From the NCBI RefSeq assembly GCF_947179165.1, contig NC_077240.1:131501-195500 (forward strand): a stretch of DNA of 64,000 nt, given 5' to 3'. Under the pieces are notes generated by a model that saw only the letters and a list, made by a program, of their open reading frames with translations, was not told the DNA's origin and searched no databases. This DNA comes from Solanum dulcamara (Eukaryota; Streptophyta; Magnoliopsida; Solanales; Solanaceae). The position numbers and the translations under genes are program-made. This document shows positions 47,301-62,300 of the stretch, piece by piece. Numbering within the stretch: position 1 is the first letter of the stretch; every line of letters begins with the position of its first letter.

Positions 47301-50300
47301 ATGAAGTTATATTATTTTCAATATTTGCTATTGATGCATATTTTCAATCATAAAGTATTTTTGTTGAAGTAAACATGTATGCTTTACTATTCAGTTGACT
47401 TTATTTCAATCTATCTTCAGAGTTATTTATTCAGCTCAGTATATTTAGTTTTAGCCAATTGTTACATTTAGCTATTTTACATACCATACATCCCATGTAC
47501 AGACGCCATTCGACACTGCATCTTTTCACGATGCAGATTCAGGTGTTCAGGATTGGCAGCAAACACATCACTAGGATCTCACCTTTACTCAACATTTGGT
47601 GAAGCCTCCTTGCTTTCGGAGGGCTCCAATTTATTTAGAGTTTAAGTAGTTAGTAGACACTGCTAGTAGGTATTCAGGTAGACGGGGATCTCGTGTCGAC
47701 ATCTATCTTCAATACATTAGAGGCTTCATAGACGAGTTGGTTGAGTTTAGTCATAACCTCAGATATTTTACAAACATCTTTATGATTAAAACCTTTTTTT
47801 TTATCTATGACATTGTGAGTTTGTTTTTAGAATGTTATTGCATACTCATCTTTTAAAAGCTTTCGCATAGTTGTTATAGCTTCCAACATAGTAGTAAGCC
47901 AGCCCAAGGATTTCCTTGGGACCAACAATGGTTCTCAGTGCCGACCACACCCAAGGTGTAGGCTTGGGACGTGACACCTACAAAAAATGGTTCTCTCCAA
48001 AAGACACCCAATCTTCTATACACACAGGAACTACATAGGTGCATCAAAAGAAATTAAAGATCAAAGACTACTCCTCAAATGAGAAAAGCTCATCTCCACC
48101 CCTTCAAAAGCTCTCATATTTCGTTCTTTCCAAATGACCCACATTAAAGCAAGAAGAGTAACATTCCAAGTCTTGTGCATCCTTCTTCTAGCTCCACTCC
48201 TCCAATTGAACATCAACTCCTTCACGGATCTTGGCATTACTCAAGAAACGCCGAACAATCTAAAAATATTCTTCCATAACTTCATGGCTAATTTGCAATG
48301 TAACAAAATATGGTCCATGTCCTCACCCGCCTCCTTTCAAAGGAAACACCAGCTCAAGCACGCAACCATTCGTTTCCTAAGATCCACTGTCGTCAAAATC
48401 ACCTCTCTAGTAGCTAGCCACGTAAAGAAGCGTACCTTCTACAACACTTTAAGTATCCAGACCAATTCATTATGGAACTCGGCATCTCCTGAATGATATT
48501 AAACGCTTGAAGCTTCTTTTGCAACTGAATCGACCACTCTATCTCTCAATCCTTCCACCTAGTTTGTCATTTGTTGTGCAATTGCGCCGTCAAATGAGAG
48601 AAAAATCGTATAAATCTGGGATTTAATTTTTGGAGGGTTATGACCAACCAACGCATCATATCATAATCTCATCTCCATCATGTCAACAAGTTGAGAACTG
48701 ATTGTTAGATATCAATTACTCCAATAAGGTTTTATTCCCTTCCGAATAGTTTCATAGCCAAGGCTATACACTAGACATGAGCGCCATTGATTGTGAGATT
48801 CCAATTTTACAACAACCATAAGCTTCTACAAATCTTTTAGGTTTTAGACATACTTCAATTATCATTACTTTTATCAAGTAAATGATTTCATTGAAAATAA
48901 CAAGGCCAACTTGGCCGTATACAAGGGGTATACCAAAAAAGGAGAAACCTACAAAATATGGTTCTCTCCCAATGCCACTCAATCCTTTATACAAACAAGA
49001 ACGACATGGTTGTACCAAAAGAAAATAAGGGATCGGAGACTACTCCTTAGCTGAAAAAAACTCTTTTATGTCTCTCTTTCCAAATGACACCCACATTGGG
49101 CAAGAGGAGTAACTCTCCACACATTGTGCCTTCTTCATCTGGCTCCACTCTTCCAGCTGAATAATAACTCCTTCATGGATCTTGGCATAGTCCAAGAAAT
49201 ACCCACCATCTAAAAATATCGCACCATAACCTCGTGGCTTGTTTGCAACAAAGTAGAATGTGATCTATGTCCTTGCCTGCCTCTTTATAAAGGAGCCACC
49301 AACTAATGCAGACAACCTTTCATTTCATAATACTCTCTGCCATCAAAATCATCCCTCTAGTAGCTAACCAAGTGAAGAAGCACACTTTCTTCAACATCTT
49401 AAGAACCCAGACCGAATCATGTGGAAAACTATCCTCCGCTCTCACCAAAAGCTTCTTGTAGAAAGAGCTGAGAGAGAACAATTTGTTACTCCCCAAACTC
49501 TCAACTCAAGACATCGGGTCTGTCAACTGGCTTGCATGGCTTGTGAAGTAAATCTCTGAAGCTCGATCACCTCCCAATCCTAGAATCTCTCTTAAACCTC
49601 AAAATCCCAAAGAGTCCCACTCATTTCTGTACCACTAACATGTTGAACAAACAACTCCTTTTGGCAAGAGACCCTATAGGCCTATACAAAACCGAGAAAT
49701 CTTCTATTAGTACCGAACCTCCACAACACCACCTTTGCTCTCTAAAACTAACTCTACTCCCAACCCCAACCTACAAAGAAATGTTATTATAAAAGGCTTC
49801 CCATCCCTTCATAATATTCCTCCACACCTAAAACCCGAATGACATAGTAATCACATTTGTTCTCCATCCCCATTCCATAACACCATTTTTATCCGCTATT
49901 ACCTCTCTCCGTAATGCTCTCCCTCCACCCTGAATCTCCACAACCATTTACCCAGAAATGCTTAGTTGAAGACCTTCAAGTCCTTTCCACTATTTGGGCT
50001 ATGCTACAATTTCCCACCGCACTAATGAAACTTCTTTTCCCTAACCGCCGCACCCCAAAGGAAATTCTTTGCAACTTTCCATCTTTCCTATTACATCGAA
50101 AGAGCATTGAACAAGGACATAAATACGTAGGGATACTTGACAAAGTGCTATTAATCAACACTTCCCTCTTTTGGACAAATATCTTTTCTGTCAGCCTACT
50201 AGCCTCTTCTCTACCATCTCGATGAATGGATTTCAAACATTGTGATCCTTGTTCGATGCGTCTGAGGAAGCCCAAGGTAGGTGGTAAGTAGGGACCTTCC

Positions 50301-53300
50301 CTTACAATGCAATACGTTAGACAACGAATCAATTTTATCCACTTCCTCAATGGGTACGATCTCGCACTATTCTGAGGTTGCTTTTTAACCCTAACACCAC
50401 CTAGAATCAAGTCAACACTTGTCCAAGGTAGTCCAATTGGATCCCATCTACATCACAGAACACCAAAGCATCATTTGCAAATAAAAGATGAGTAACCGAT
50501 ACAGAACTGGCACCACCAACTATGGCCTTGAAACCCTTCTAAAACAGTTCTATCCATCATCCTGCTCAAAGCCTCCATCACCAAAATAAAGAGCATAGTT
50601 GAAAGGATCTCTTGCCTCAATCCCCTTAAACTACCGAAGAAACCACAAGGATTTCCATTCACCAAAATCGAGTATCTAACAGAAGAGATGCAATAATTGA
50701 TCCCTTTCACTATTTCTCCACGGTCAAAACTAATTTGATGGATACTATTGCTGAATTCCAAGATAGTAGTGCACTCGTCTTCTTTTTGTACTTCAAAGAA
50801 ACTATTTTTTTATTTTTTCCAATTTCCACGATTTCCTTCAGTATTTCTCCTGAAATAATAGGACAAAAATGAGAGCAATAGCAGGGCATGTATTCTATTA
50901 AATTGATGTACCGTAGCCATTCATCTCGGGCTGCCAAACTCATGGAAATGCAGTTCTTGAGGCATTAAATGATTCTACTCTTTTAGAAAAGTCAAATTGC
51001 ATTAAGAAAGCAATGGAAGTTCTAGGTATGATTAAAAGTCAAATTGCATTAAGGCGCTAAAAGATTTTATCCTATAGTTTCTTTGAATCAATAGACTTAG
51101 CAGAAAAATAGAACACAACTAAAAGCTAAAGCTCCTTATATACAATACCAACTATCCAGATTAAGGTTTACTCATGATGGTACATTTGCATTATGTCAGT
51201 GTCTCTAGGAGTCTTCTTTAGTCTATTTAAAGATTTGTGTGTCCATTGAAAACACCTTCTCAACATTCACAAGGTAGGAGTAAGGCTACATACACACCAC
51301 TCTCCCAAAACCCCAAATATAGGATTAAACTGGTGTAATGACCCTCAAGATCATTTTCATCTTTTTCCAATCTTTTCAGCGTTTAGAGCCTTCCTGTAGC
51401 GACCTCAAGTTATTTATGACTTACTTGCACTGACAGTCCGGTCGTCTGGTCATTCGTTTGAGTTTTATGCTCGATTCATTGTTCTGGAGCTCTTAGAGTT
51501 TGAACGGTTGACTTCGATCAAAACTCTAGGAAAACAACCTCAGAACAAAATTCTGACAGTTTCATCAGCTACGGAATGGCCAAATTAGGCTAGTAGCATG
51601 ATCGGCACGAGTATCGAGCCAATCGGTGCGAGTTTGAGGCCATTTGGCACTTTAACCTTTGAAATTTGGCCTAAAGTTGACTTTGGTCAACATTCTTGGA
51701 AAACGTGTTCGAATTGAAATTTCATCAACGCGGTTAGCTCCAAAATGTTGAGTTTAGCCTAGAACGACCTTTCGTTCGTGTCCCGAGGCATTCGATCTCA
51801 TTTCGAGCCTCTTTTTGGAAATGGCAAAAAGTATGCTTGGGTGTGGGACCCATATTTTTGTCGAGACGACCTCGGATGAAAATTTTGATAGCATCATTGA
51901 GTCTGAAATGTCGAATTTGGTGGGGTAGCATAGTCCGTTTTTAAGCACCCCACCGTAGTTGTGAAAGTTGCCAAAAACAGCTGATGTGCATCAGCTGGTG
52001 CAGACCAAATTTGGTCTTTGCGTTCGCGCCACCTAGGCCGCGTTCGCGGAAGCCATGGTTGTTGGTCTCCGCGTTCACGGGCACAAGGCTGCGTTCGCAA
52101 AGGCCTAACGGATTGGCCTCCGCGTTCGCAGACCTCTTTCTCCGCGTTCGCGGAGCGCAATTCACTGGACTTTATTAAAAGACCAGTGACGCGAACTCAG
52201 CCATTTCCCCATTTTCTTTCTTTGATTTTGGGAGCTAGGGAGCTCCATTTTTGGCGATTCCAAGTCCGATGGGTTGGTATTGATCGTGAATACGTGTTGG
52301 TAGGTTCCGAGAAGTGTGCAAGGCGACGTTTTGAGGTAAAATCCATCCCAAAGGGGCTGCCCTAGCTTAGCTTTAAGCTTTAATGGTGATTTTAATTGTT
52401 TGGCTGATTTAGGTCGTTTTGAGCATCGATTCGTGCTTCATTTTGGGGTACAAACTCAATAATGCGTTTCGAACCTTTTCACAAAGTTATTTCCGGAATT
52501 CCCATCACGGGTCCCATAATTCCGTTTTTGATCCATTTTTGAGCATGTCTCCAAAAAATGTGATTTTAGTGTCAAAACATTCGTATTGACGAGGTGATCA
52601 ACATTTTGATAGCGTAGAGACATTTGGAGTTGTTTTTGGAGCTAAAATATTCCGAAAAGTGGACTTGGAGCGCGCGTATTCGGCTCCGAGATAGGTTACG
52701 GTCTCTTTTCTTTTGATTGAGCTTCATAAGGTGTTGTTTAGTATAAATAGCTTTTAGTTTGGATTGTATGTGACGAGTTAGGCTCAATTCCCAATTTCTT
52801 GATTCTTTGTCCCGGTGTGATCCTTAGGCTAGGTTGTTTTATGAGACTTCTAGTCTAGTGGGTAGAACTATTGATTATGCCTTAGTTTAGCCGTGATTAG
52901 CCAATTTTAGGTGGCTTGATTGATGTTTATGGTGGTTGGCGAATTTGCACCTTAGGATTGATTTTGAGATGAAAGTTAGTTGATGTAGCCATTGTTGGCG
53001 GGAGTCTCTTAGACTTAGTGTCTTCTCTATTGTAGCACCTATTTTAAAGCCTTGGTGTAGAGGTTTCCACCTAGTTAGGCTTGTAAATTATTGTTGGATT
53101 CCATTTCTGGATTTAGAGCTAGAATTCCCTATGCTTTCTTGTTGCCGTTTAGTGGGGCTAGTTGTGGTCGTATTCTTGGGGTTGTATTCTCAGTTGGATC
53201 TGGAGTTGGATCTGGAGGTTTTGATTGACTAGCTGAGCACCATTTCCTCACTCTCCTCCTCCTTGCTACCCAATTAGCATTGAGTTCCCTTTTGGGCCTT

Positions 53301-56300
53301 GTTGTTGAGTTAGAGGAGTAGATTTGAGTCATAGGTCTTGGTTAGAGGTAGGATGCATGTGCTAGTCCTGTTTCTATGCTCTAGAGGGTAAGGTGCTTGT
53401 GGAGTCATTATTGTATGTGATTGTACGTGTTGTTTGGGTGCTGGTGATGGCATGCATTACATTGGATCATTGTTTCTCACGAATGTAATAACCCTGGTAC
53501 ATGCATTGGTTCTTGACATTGAGAAAGCTGGGTTGTAACCCAAACTATTTTATATTGATTTTTCTTAAATAGGGACCTTTATTACTACTGTTTTCAGTAG
53601 ACTGGAGGCATCGAGGATGCGCTCATTTTACTATATTGATTTGAGGCATCGAGGATGCACTCAGTCGTAGAGATTTCCGACCCTTTCTATACTGATTTGA
53701 CTTTTTATCTCCGATCACCACGACAGAGCGGACTTTGATGATCGGATATACAGATTGATATCTATATTGATATAAGATCTGGATCGGGACCAGTCAGGTA
53801 TACAGGGGCATTCCCGAGCTCCCCATGGTGATCCCAAAGAGGCGCATGGGTCCTACTTCCTGACCGAAACTGGAAGTAGGTGTATATATTTTGGTATGAG
53901 GCACTTGGCACAGATGGTATTACTGATTTTATTGCATGACTTTCATTCATATATGCATTGCTTATCACCACCATAGTTGTTTGTACCTGTCGGTAGTATG
54001 GGATGCGCGGGTTTACCTGTTTGTAAGTGAACTTCCTGAGCACACAGGAGCTCAGGAGGTATTGTCTTACTATTTGCGAACTTGTGGTGGTATAAAGGGT
54101 GGTCTCTTGTTTGAAGGTAGTTACTGCCCTTGCTCTTATTTATTTAACTTTTTGTACAGGGATTTAGTTGATACGGTCATTTGGGCCTTTATGTGATATC
54201 TGTGTTTCCTTCGATTAGTAGGTTGTCACTTCGTGGTTCCCCCTTTCGTAGTGTGTCTTCATGTTTAGGTCTTAGGCTGGCGCCATCAGGTACGTCCTTG
54301 GTTTCCTTGCTTGTTTCCTATCTCTCTCTTTCTTATATCTAATGCTTTTTATTGTAGGCTTCTGTATTATTCTTGTTAGTTACTTGTGATATATACTCCT
54401 TGCTTACATATTCTTTATACTTGTTTATCTTTGGAGCTCAGTCGGCCGATGCCTACTGAGTGCCACTTCTTGGTACTCATACTACACTTCTGCACCCTGC
54501 AGATCACAGTACAGGTTTTCACTACTGATTTGAATATCATGCTGAGCAGCTCTTGGATTTTGTAGACTTGGGTGAGCTCTTGGCGTTCAGAGTTGCCTAC
54601 CTCCTTCTATTTTGGGACTTGGACTAGTCTTTATTTGTATTTGGAGACAGTCTGTATTACTATTACTATTATGGTATTTGTATAAACCTTGTACTCCGTT
54701 ATTTAGTATAGTAGCTCGACTACTGACTAATACCAGGTCTTGGGGGTTATCTTGTTGTATTGGTATTATTCTTCTTTGATTATTATTATTATTATCATTC
54801 GCTTCTTTCCTTCCGCTTGTGATGGTTCGTTGCCTATGGTTTCGGACTGTGGGGTTAGGCTTACCTACTGGTGGGTTAATAGTAGGTGTCATCATGACAT
54901 GAGAAATCGAGTCGTGACAACTGGGTATGTTTTTGTTGATGTCTAAGTAGAAAATGTAGAGAACCTCTGATGTTAGGGAATACCAAGTATTAATATTCGA
55001 ATTAAATGGGACTATCATGATTTATATAGCCGATCATAACTAGCTTATTATTGAGATGTACTTGTTGTCGGTGTTTTTAGGAGAAAATAAGCGCAAAAAA
55101 ACGACAAGGTCCATGAGGCATAAAACAAGAAGTAAAGTGCACACTTCTTTGAAGTGAAAGCACAAATGTCAAACATATATGAATTTAGAACTATAGGAAT
55201 CGAATTGCAATTGAAAAAACTAATTTCAGCATATAATATACAATAAAGCAGACATTAGTCCAAGTCCTCAAAGTTGATATTCAAAAAAATCGACCGCTTC
55301 TTGTTTGGATCAGTGTGTGTCATTGTTTGAGGCACACATTTCTTTGAAGCGCATGGCTTCACTTATGAAGTGATCACCCCTCACTTTGCATCGCTTAATT
55401 CCTTATCAAGGAATATGGCTTTTAACAACAGTGGTTGATGTTGCTGTAAGTTGTACAAATGTATTTAAGATGCAAACTTGAGGGAACAAGTTCAAAATTA
55501 CCCGTAGGTGTACGAAAATCATATGCTGGGACTGCAAATGCAGGTTCTGAGCCAAGGCCAATTTCTGAGACTACAGAAGCTATAACAGCACTGAGAATAA
55601 CCATTGAAGTCGTATTTGTTAAGGACAAGGACTCTGCAGGTGATGGCCATAACACAGATTCCACAGCAAAGAAACAACCCGCAACAGCAGCATTAAATCC
55701 TTTAAGTAGAAAACAAGAAGAGTTTCAAAGGGACAAACATTTTAATCATGGAGACAAAGTCACTGAAAAGATATTACAGGAAATTATTAGCAGAACAAGA
55801 TTTCCAGAAAATGAACTCCTGCAAGGCAGAAGATGCTGACAGCAGATAGAAAGAAGAAAATGTTCATAATCAAAACAAGCATAGAACAGGAACTACATTA
55901 GCTTGTTAACAATGAAGAATGACAAAGAAATAGGTCACAATAACTGATTTAGAAAAAAGAAATAGTCCACAATTTTTATCACCCTTGCTTTTTCCTGCAA
56001 AGTTTCCTAAGATGGAGGATTAGGTGACATTCTGTTCTTCTTTTTTTGGGGATATTAAACTCAATCAACTTCCATACATTTTTCTCTTTCTTAGCAATGG
56101 CCGCAAATATTCTGAATTAAATTCATAAAATCTTTAACTGTTAAAGGATTTTTAATCTTCCAATAAACACAAAAGCCCTTTGGTATTTATCTTCCTTAAA
56201 ACAAATCGTTTGAGATCAGATTTCACAAATCATCCTTCAGGAATCGACAATTGTGAACCATTTCATTTATTTTGGACTATTGATGTGAAATCACCAGCTA

Positions 56301-59300
56301 GATACATCCCTGTATTGTTCCAGAAAAAGGGCAAGTACTTTATTAAAGGATAATATCTTAATGGCATTGCAAGAAGCAATATCTAAGACAGGGACAGAAT
56401 GGTTTGTCTTCCATCAAGATGTCATTCCTACAGAGTCCCCACTCACCAAGTTCAAGTTCTCACAGTGCAAAGGAGAAGTGATGTCGCCATGTATGCATAG
56501 AGCATACTGTAGAAACATTCAAGAAGTGTTCTATTAATTGAGGGACTACTGCCTCAGGTGACTCTGCAAAGATGGTGGAGTTGTCATTACATTAGCAACT
56601 AGTTGATGAGCAGTCTATTCTATCTAGTAGATGAAATTAAATGGTTCATATAATAAACGGTACTACTGAAACTAGCATTATTCAGTCAAAGGAAGTGAAT
56701 TTACCTTGATGAGTTTAACTCTGTACAATAAGGGGAAACTACAAAGAAGTGGAATATGGACATCATATGTAACACCCCAAAGTCCCTAGCCTGAACTAAC
56801 TCGAAATGATCTGGAAATTTGCATCAGACGCTGATCACGATACCCTTCACGGTTCGTGTTGTGCTTCACGGCTCGTGGAGAGGGTCCGTGGAAAATGATC
56901 ACGAAGGGCTCTACAGCCTGTGGTGCGTACCACGGACCGTGAAGCCATCCGTGAACTTAACCCCCAGGACCCCTAAGTTGGAGACAACCACGAGTGATGT
57001 TCACGACCCGTAGTGGTGTTCACAGACCGTGAAGAGGCCCATGAAACTTAACCCCAGAACCTCTAGGATGGTTCGACTTCACGAGAGCCTTCATGGACCG
57101 AGGTGGACTCCGTGAAAGTCAACCTCTCCTGACCCAGCTCAGGTCCAGGAACATGGACATCACCACAGACCGTGGTGAGCTTCACAGGCCGTGGTTGCCT
57201 TCCATGAATGGTGCCCGCCCAGTTTTAATGAAGGACATTCCGGTCTTTTCCCACCTTTTTTCAACTGAACCCTGCACATTTAGGGACCCAAAATCAGTCC
57301 CTTAACTTAACCACAAGGGTTTTTCATCTCATTCACTCGGAACTTTTGAGAGAAGCGATTGAAAAGAAGAAAGAAAGCTAGGGTTAAGGATTTTCAAGCG
57401 ATTCCTTCAAGTCTCGATTGTTTCTTCAATTTTCAGGTATGTAAGGCTAATCACAACGCTGGACTGAGTTTGTCTTTGTGCCCTACATGTTCGTTTAGTC
57501 AAGATTGAGGTTGAGTTTGAGTTCTAATTCCGTTTGATTGAGTTATTTACGTAATTCCTTATCGCGTTCTTTATATATATATAAATATATCATGTTGATT
57601 TTTATGATTTGAGTTCTTAATCGGTTGTTCATGATTTCATTCCCATGGACACCAGCTGAATTGATGATTGTTGCATTTAATACATTTATTTTGAGATGAG
57701 GAGAATGGTTTGTCATGCATTTAACGAATTATGAATTTTAAACTGAGTCTATGCATATTTGATCGAGGTTTGAAAGAGCATGAGCATTGAGTTAAATGAT
57801 TGATTTGAGATAGAATCTTGAGGAGTTATGAATGAGTCGAAAGCATGTGTTAAACAAAAGAGTTTGATGATTAAGATGAGTTGAGCTTGATGATAGTCCA
57901 ATGAGACTAAATGAGTTGATTTGATTATAATAATTGATTGAGCATATGAGCATATTGAGTCCTTTGGGAGTGGTATTGAGCACCGATTTGGATAAGAGTA
58001 AATAACAACTCGAACCTCCTAAACTACGTAGCCAGCGTAGGATAGAGGTCATGCCTCTCAAGTCCCAAAACGATGGACTTTGATTGATTGTAGGTCCATT
58101 AAGATTGATCATCCCTTACCCTGACAAGGCATTGGACGGCTGCGGCAACGGCAGTGCAAAGCGTTGTATCATCACTAGCTCATAAGTGATGGTTGTCGGT
58201 TAGAAAAACTCCCTAAAATGAATGGTTTGATTTGGTTGAGTTGCATATCATTGAGTCTACTTTCAAAGCATTGTTTACTACAAACTTGTGTATTATTTTG
58301 AGTTGATTTGAGTTACCTATGAGTTGAGTTACTGACGTCATTTGGCCTGCATCGTTTCATGATGCAGATACGGGTGCTAGAGATCATCAACAGGTGGTCC
58401 GTTGAAAATCTATTTTCTTCCTGATAGTGGTTCGGAGGGATCATATTTATTTCAGTTATTGTTTTTTGAGTATTTCCTTTTAAGGTAGCCATGGGCTTGT
58501 CTCGGCACCTTCTTGGCAGTTGATAGAAGCTTCCTAAACAAAGATTGAGTAGATTGAGTTGAGGTCTCCTTGAGTTAGTGAGATTGAATTGGTTTAATTG
58601 AGATTGTTTACTTAAGACTATTACTTTCATTGAGTATTGAGTTATTAGCCCACCTAAGCATCTCTTTTGAGTTATATTAAGTCTTTCGCTAATATGTTTG
58701 AATGAGTGATTGGACCAAGTGGTTCGCTTGGAGCCAGCAATGGTCTCCGAGTGCCAACCACACCTAGGGTACCCTCTCGAGGTTTGACATCATATCCCGT
58801 AGTAAATAGAGTAGTCAACTTATAAATGAAACACCTATTCTTTCCATCCCCTTCTTGTCTCTTCAACTTTATTTACCACCCCACATAAAACCGTACAAAC
58901 TGATCCATGTTAGCAATTAAATTGCAGGAATCATACAAACCAATCTATGTCAGCAGTACAATTTCAGCAACATATGAACCCAAAAGCAGTTGCATATGTT
59001 TCTGCAGTAGAAGTCACAGTTCATAGTTCAAACTTAAGACTTTCTTTTTGTTAATGACTTTCCCAAGATATTTAAGAAATTAAATTTTGATTTTATTTAA
59101 GTTCAAGTACTTCAACTCAAAAAAGGACCTGGCGGAATTTTGGAAATTAGAAAGCCTAGGAATCCTCCAAAAACTAGTTCAACCCTGTAAATAATGACAA
59201 GGCTATATATCTATGGAATTGTGCCCCTTCATGGACTTTCAGAAAGGAACTCTGCAAATGCCTAGATTTTTTTACTCAGTATTCTGCAAATGAATTAGGA

Positions 59301-62300
59301 GTTGCACTTTTGTATTTTGCAAGAGCCTTTGTTTTGGTGATAGCTAACTCGCAATTTCCGTAGGAGGAGCACTTGGTCATCTTTTGTAGTACAGTGGCAA
59401 AGACTCAAATCAATTACCTACTCCTTACGACGAGTGATAGAGGTTAATGCAAGGACTATAAGGTTATCCCGAATGAGAACCTTACAACCCAACACAAGCT
59501 CTTAGTAATGGATCTAGAGATTGAAAGGAAGAGGAAAAGAGGGCCTTGTCTGCCCAACCAAGGATTAAGTTGGGGGGCTTGACTAATGCTAAAATTCAGG
59601 AGTTGGAGGCGAAGGTGATGCCCATCGAGGCCTGAGAGAGTAGTGGGAACGCAAAAAGTATGTGGATTAGGACAATTAATTGTATTAGGAAAACAGCTAA
59701 AGAGGCGGTAGGGTCTCGAAGGGTAATTTTGGTGGACATAAGGGGGCTCGTGGTGGAATAGAGAGGTACAAAGGAAAGCAGAAGACAAAAACGTTGCTTA
59801 CATGAAGTTACTAGTTACCACAGAGAAAAAACAAGGAGGAGAGGAGGATGAATAGGGAGACGTATAAGACTGTGAAGAAGGAAACGAGGACAGCGGCTAA
59901 AACGACAACATTAGAACCCTTGTATGAAAAACTAGAGAACAAAGGTGTGGAAAAGAAGTTGTATAGGCACGAGAAAGGAGGGCTCACGACCAAGACCAAC
60001 TAAGCTGCATTAAAGACGAGGATGGCAAAGTATTAGTGGAAGCAGCACACATAAAATGAAGATGGCAAGCAAACTTCCATAAACTCTTAAGTGAAGGGTG
60101 GACAGGAATGTTGTGCTGGTTATTTAGAGCATTCCGAGAGCCTTTTAGATTTTGGATATTGTAGGTGTATAAAGTATGAGGAGGTTAAGAGAGCAATTCG
60201 TAAGATGACATGGGGAAAAGCGACCGGACTAGACGAAATTCCGATGAAATTTTGAAAGAGGGCAAAGTAGGTATGGAGTAGCTAACTGGGTTGTTTAATG
60301 CCACTTTTGGGACGACTAAAATGCTTGAAGAATAAAGGTGGAGTATAATGATCTTGTTGTACAAGAACAAGGGTGATATTTAAAATTGTAACAATTATAA
60401 AAGAATCAAACTACTGAGCCACACTATGAAAATTTGGGAGAATGTGGTAGAAATAAATAAGGAGGGATGTGTCTATTCCAGAGAATCATTTGGATTCATG
60501 TTAGGGCGATCGACTGCGAAAATCATTCATCTTTTTAGGAGATTGTTGGAACAATTTAGGGATAGGAAAAGAGACTTAAATACAATATTCATCGACCTAG
60601 AAAAGGCACACAACAAAGTCTTAAGAGAGGCTTTATGGAGATGCTTGGAGTCTAAAGGATACATGTGGCATACATTAGAGATATTAAGGACATGTACGAT
60701 GGAGCCAACACCTAAGTGAGAACAATGGGAGGAGACTTTGAACACTTCTCAGTCAAGATGGATTGCATCAGGGATAAGCTATTAGCCCATTTTTATAGCC
60801 TTGGTAATGGATGAATTGACATGGCATATTCAAGGAGCAGTACCATGGTGTATGTTATTTTGGAGATAGACAATACAGAGTCTAAAGGTTGTACATACAG
60901 TGCAAGCTCAGTGATGCATCACAAAAAGCTGATGTGGAAATGACAATAGATACACAAGTCCTCCCTAAGAGAAGGAATTTTACGTATCTTGGGTCAATAA
61001 TCCAAAGGAATGGGGAGATCGATGATGATATCACATATTGTAATGGAGTGAGATAGATGAAATAGAGACTCGCATTTGGTGTCCTTTGTAATAAGAACAT
61101 TCCGCCAAGACATAAAGATAACTTTTATGGAGTGGTGGTAAACCAACTATGTTGTACAAGGTAGAGTGTCAGTCAATCAAGAACTCACACGTCTAGGAGA
61201 TGAAAGGAACGAAAATGAGGCTGCTTAAATGGATGTGCATGCATACAAGGAGAGATAAGATTAGGAACAAGAATATATAAGGCAGGGCGGGAGTGGCCTC
61301 CGCGGTGTATAAGATGGGGGAGGTGAAGCTGATATAATTCAAGCATATGGAGAGGAGGGGGGCAGATGCCCGAGTGAGAAGGTGCAAAAAGTTGGTAGTG
61401 ATAGGCTAATGAGAGGTAGAGGTAGAGGTAGACCGAGGAAGAATTGGAGAAAGGTGATTAGATAGGACACACCTTCAGCTCACCGAATACATGACCATAA
61501 ATAGGAGAGCATGAAGGTCAAGAATTAGGATAGAAGGTTACATGACCATAAATAGGAGAGCATGAAGGTCAAGAATTAGGATAGAAGGTTAGTAGGTAGA
61601 CAAGCGATTTCTCTCTTTTTAGTTTTTTTTTGTAGGGAGGGAGGGGGGAGGGCTATCCTAGTTTAGAGAACCTTATTTGCTCCCTCTTCTGCTTACCAGT
61701 ACTATTATTGTTATTCCACCAATATCTTATTTGTTAATTGTAGTACTGATGATGTTTCTTTTACTTTGGTTATCTTTACTATTTATGTTGTTAATATTTT
61801 TCTTTTCTTCGATATTTTCATTATAGCTTCTTTATTCTTGTATTTTTCAAGCCTGTTTTGTAAAATATTTTTCTTGAGCCGAGGGTCTATCAGAAACAGT
61901 CTCTCTACCATACAAAGATAGGGGTAAGGTACGCATACACCCAACCCTCCCTAGACCTCACTTGTGGGATCACATTGGTATAATGGTTTTGTTGTTCTTG
62001 TTTTATTCTACAAATGCCTTGTATTGAGGCTACCCAGGAATTGTTTTATACATGTTCGGTTAGATAGTGGGAATATTGGGAAAAACAAGTAGAAGGTTCA
62101 ACCAAATAATTCCAAGTTTTTTTGATGTAATTCCATTCCAACTTGCTACTCGAGCTTAAGATTGCTATACATAAAAGTAAATTGGAGTTTTCCTTGTCTA
62201 GCTATCAATAGCATGAAGCATTGCTTTTGCTAATTCAACTTGAAGGAAGGCAAAAGTCGTCTTTTAAATCATCCATATCTCAATACTCTACTACTACATA

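Larger units (their letters stand above)
45457..48515 (-). mobile_element. L1 3' fragment split by LTR copy E
   Basis: The tail (GATCAAGTAAATGATTTCAT) starts at 45457 and the element resumes after the LTR with ACAAAAAATGGTTCTCTCCA. 47977-48515 matches 35690-36240 and 48950-49480 as the L1 zinc-binding end, heavily mutated. Confidence 0.75.

Noticed and set aside
53762..54043. Small frame within LTR copy B
   Set aside because: No similarity; lies in a non-coding LTR and is not shared with copy A.
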